From Candidatus Nitrosopolaris nunavutensis (GTDB lineage Archaea > Thermoproteota > Nitrososphaeria > Nitrososphaerales > Nitrososphaeraceae), in the NCBI GenBank assembly GCA_002501855.1, contig DAOM01000199.1, positions 1-8,003 of the forward strand: a DNA stretch of 8,003 nt, given 5' to 3'. The translations under genes and the position numbers were made by a program. This document shows, one piece after another, positions 6,860-8,003 of this stretch. A model generated the notes under the pieces. It made no database searches, was not told the origin of the DNA, and worked only from the letters and a program-made list of their open reading frames with translations. The first letter of the stretch is position 1; every line of letters starts with the position of its first letter.

Positions 6860-6906
6860 TTTTCTGTGAACAGCTGCTGGATTTTTCTGTGAACAGCTGC
6901 TGGATT
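6860..6906 (+). repeat. two-copy tandem repeat, 23-bp period
   Basis: The stretch TTTTCTGTGAACAGCTGC and its continuation to GGATT at 6860-6883 recurs exactly at 6883-6906, so two adjacent copies match over the whole unit. Each copy contains the palindrome CAGCTG. With only two perfect copies, a recent slippage duplication is the simplest reading. It starts about 90 bases after the glycosyltransferase stop. Confidence 0.9.
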
Positions 6907-6961
6907 GATTATCAAACAGCAAATTCTACTTCTACCAACGCCTCTCAAGATTAGGTTCGCA

Positions 6962-6979
6962 CACCAGCGTTTGTTGGTG
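6962..6979. other. short hairpin in the intergenic region
   Basis: CACCAGC (6962-6968) pairs with GTTGGTG (6973-6979), with one G-T wobble and a GTTT loop. It is GC-richer than its surroundings and could be part of a small RNA or a transcript end, but no T-run follows. Confidence 0.3.
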
Positions 6980-7120
6980 ATTGTGGATCCTTGTATTCCT
7001 CTTGTATGCAGCCACGTAGGAGGAATTTTGATATTAGGTGGCACTTTCAATTATTCCGGTAACTGAAACAAAGAGCATTGAGTTCAGGCTCGGTCAGATC
7101 TGCTTTAATATTTTTCAAGG

Positions 7121-7137
7121 GCAGATGATTCGTCTGC
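7121..7137. other. short hairpin following a T-run
   Basis: GCAGATG (7121-7127) pairs with CGTCTGC (7131-7137), with one G-T wobble and a 3-base loop. It follows TTTAATATTTTTC (7104-7116). In either direction it could act as a transcript end, for example for RNA read leftward from the gene at 7335-7802. Function is not established. Confidence 0.25.
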
Positions 7138-7319
7138 TATTGATATCAAGTTGTATTAAATAAATTATGCACTGGTGGAGTTGTTTTCTGAGACTAAATA
7201 TGAAGAAGTTTCTCTCTTCTGATAATAAATAAAGTGTACGACAGACTACCTAAGATATCTATTTTGAAGAGTCTTTTTCCATCTAGCTTTCGTTGTAGGG
7301 GTATTCCTTTGGCTTCTAC

Positions 7320-7345
7320 AACAACAGCTGTTGTCTACTGTTGTT
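7320..7345. repeat. palindrome and overlapping alternative hairpin at the stop of the zinc-ribbon gene
   Basis: ACAACAGCTGTTGT (7321-7334) is a perfect 14-bp palindrome abutting the TAG stop (7337-7335) of the minus-strand gene. The same left arm, AACAACAG (7320-7327), also pairs perfectly with CTGTTGTT (7338-7345) across a 10-base loop, because CTGTTGT is repeated with a 10-base spacing. The two pairings exclude each other. A transcript end or a dimeric protein site is possible. Confidence 0.5.
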
Positions 7346-7802
7346 CCATGTGAGCACTATGCGACAGACTGACCTTATCATAATTATTATTGCTAACAGC
7401 CGCAGTCAAATCCCAAAAATTTTCTTTGAGAGATGACAAAGATCCTGATTCATTTCCTTCGTTATTCAAATAAATTGTATATCCGTGCGGCTTTTCCGCG
7501 GCTGCGTTGTCGCGGTCATCTCTAACAATAGATTCGGGTTTTTCTTCTAGATAAGCAAAGTCCTTTTCACAATTTATATTGAGATTTTCACTGCAATTGT
7601 GGAAAAAGTTATCTTTAATATGTTCTATCGCATCATGCCATGTGTATGCCTTTATCGTACCTATCATCTTGCCTTTCCTGAAATGGCTTTCCTTATCCTC
7701 AGCGTATTTGTAGACATCATAATAATCACCTGACTTTACACATTTATTGCAATAAGCGTTTTTTCCTTTCTCAACACAACTATGACATTGTTGTATAATC
7801 AT
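7335..7802 (-). CDS. unknown small protein with N-terminal zinc-ribbon-like CxxC-x8-CxxC motif
   Basis: I do not recognise this 155-residue protein. Cys6, Cys9, Cys18 and Cys21 form CHSC-x8-CNKC, a spacing suited to one zinc or iron site, as in treble-clef or rubredoxin-like knuckles. A middle section (about 28-68) has aromatic and charged residues with AYTWHDAIEHIKDNFF, which looks like a strand and amphipathic helix. The C-terminal half is acidic and Asn/Ser-rich, probably disordered. There is no signal peptide or membrane segment. ATG 7802 is preferred over GTG 7829 because a TATA-like box (7831-7840) is about 32 bases upstream of the ATG and only a few bases from the GTG; the cysteine cluster then begins at residue 6. 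It ends in TAG. A nucleic-acid-binding or regulatory role would be guesswork. Confidence 0.65.
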   Translation of the reverse strand: MIIQQCHSCVEKGKNAYCNKCVKSGDYYDVYKYAEDKESHFRKGKMIGTIKAYTWHDAIEHIKDNFFHNCSENLNINCEKDFAYLEEKPESIVRDDRDNAAAEKPHGYTIYLNNEGNESGSLSSLKENFWDLTAAVSNNNYDKVSLSHSAHMEQQ

Positions 7803-7830
7803 TATTACTCTAACATTGATTCTTTGCACT

Positions 7831-7840
7831 ATTTAATATT
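7831..7840 (-). promoter_or_regulatory. TATA-like box of the zinc-ribbon gene
   Basis: Read on the minus strand this is AATATTAAAT, centred about 32 bases before ATG 7802. A transcript would begin a few bases before that ATG and downstream of the GTG at 7829, which decides the start choice. Confidence 0.45.
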
Positions 7841-7905
7841 GATTCGAGCATGCCTCCCTTGAATTGTCCTATATTTTGACCTACCGTCGGATAAATTAGT
7901 CGATA

Positions 7906-8003
7906 ATGAAGAGAATACGCATTGTGAAAAACAAATTATTAACGAACCAATTGAAGTTAGTAGGAAATGCTCACCGCGCACCTAGGGAGGTCTCTCTTAT
8001 ACA
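7906..8003 (+). CDS. possible 5' end of a gene continuing past the right edge
   Basis: ATG 7906 opens a frame that stays open for 32 codons to the end of the window, beginning MKRIRIVKNKLLTNQLKLVG, a basic N-terminus. TATATTTT at 7870-7877 lies about 32 bases upstream, the expected archaeal spacing, and it would be divergent from the zinc-ribbon gene with a 103-base gap. There is no Shine-Dalgarno. The stretch is too short to recognise a family, and it may be chance. Confidence 0.3.
   Translation, partial: MKRIRIVKNKLLTNQLKLVGNAHRAPREVSLI

Larger units (their letters stand above)
6771..7320. other. long non-coding stretch after the glycosyltransferase
   Basis: About 550 bases are interrupted by stops in all frames or carry only implausible frames. 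It holds a 23-bp tandem duplication (6860-6906), a 7-bp hairpin with a 4-base loop (6962-6979), a second 7-bp hairpin with a 3-base loop (7121-7137) and AT-rich DNA around 7140-7250. I recognise no tRNA, known RNA or transposon end. It may be decayed former coding or mobile sequence, but nothing identifies it. Confidence 0.5.

Noticed and set aside
6962..6979. Hairpin next to GGTTCGC (6954-6960), considered as a tRNA T-arm.
   Set aside because: No acceptor, D or anticodon stems can be built around it and the T-loop consensus is not met.
6802..7050. Minus-strand open frame of 82 codons, considered as a transposase remnant.
   Set aside because: It has no catalytic motif, no terminal inverted repeats or target duplication nearby, and it spans the 23-bp tandem repeat.
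1..8003. CRISPR array, insertion sequence, prophage or defence system.
   Set aside because: No regularly spaced repeats, terminal inverted repeats, integrase, nuclease or phage-type proteins are visible; the genes are mostly housekeeping or envelope functions.

Overview
The window looks like a chromosomal stretch of a mesophilic ammonia-oxidising archaeon of the Nitrososphaeria (Thaumarchaeota), probably of the soil Nitrososphaerales type. This is inferred from four things. There is a small protein that I recall as resembling the thaumarchaeal DUF6659 family. Several genes have archaeal TATA-like boxes about 27-33 bases before the start codon and no ribosome binding site. A few internal genes carry Shine-Dalgarno sequences matching the archaeal 16S tail (GAGGTG or GAGGTGAT). 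TTG starts are used in moderately AT-rich DNA. No rRNA, tRNA or marker gene fixes the taxon.

Layout. 1-335 (+): C-terminal part of an SDR oxidoreductase cut by the left edge. 391-810 (-): DUF6659-like protein, convergent with the SDR. 811-1008: divergent promoter region. 1009-2743 (+): purK-purE, the two enzymes that carboxylate AIR to CAIR in purine synthesis. 2877-4070 (+): membrane-anchored HtrA-type serine protease with one PDZ domain. 4186-4686 (-): small DedA/VTT-type membrane protein, convergent with htrA across an 8-bp inverted repeat. 4687-5186: about 500 bases without a convincing gene. 5187-6770 (+): a 20-codon leader ORF followed by a processive family-2 glycosyltransferase of the hyaluronan/chitin synthase type. 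6771-7334: non-coding, with a 23-bp tandem duplication and hairpins. 7335-7802 (-): unknown small protein with a CxxC-x8-CxxC zinc-ribbon-like N-terminus. 7906-8003 (+): possible start of a gene running off the right edge.

Apart from purK-purE, neighbours are mostly single transcription units, and I see no larger pathway linking them. HtrA, DedA and the glycosyltransferase are all envelope proteins, but they have separate promoters. The most interesting points are two translation-initiation puzzles. The first beta strand of PurE is encoded upstream of any canonical start codon, right behind a perfect Shine-Dalgarno. The glycosyltransferase is preceded, in the same frame and separated by a single TAG codon, by a leader ORF with its own TATA-like box. 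A hydrophilic insertion of about 55 residues inside the glycosyltransferase catalytic domain is also worth a look. I did not find a clearly new multi-gene system.
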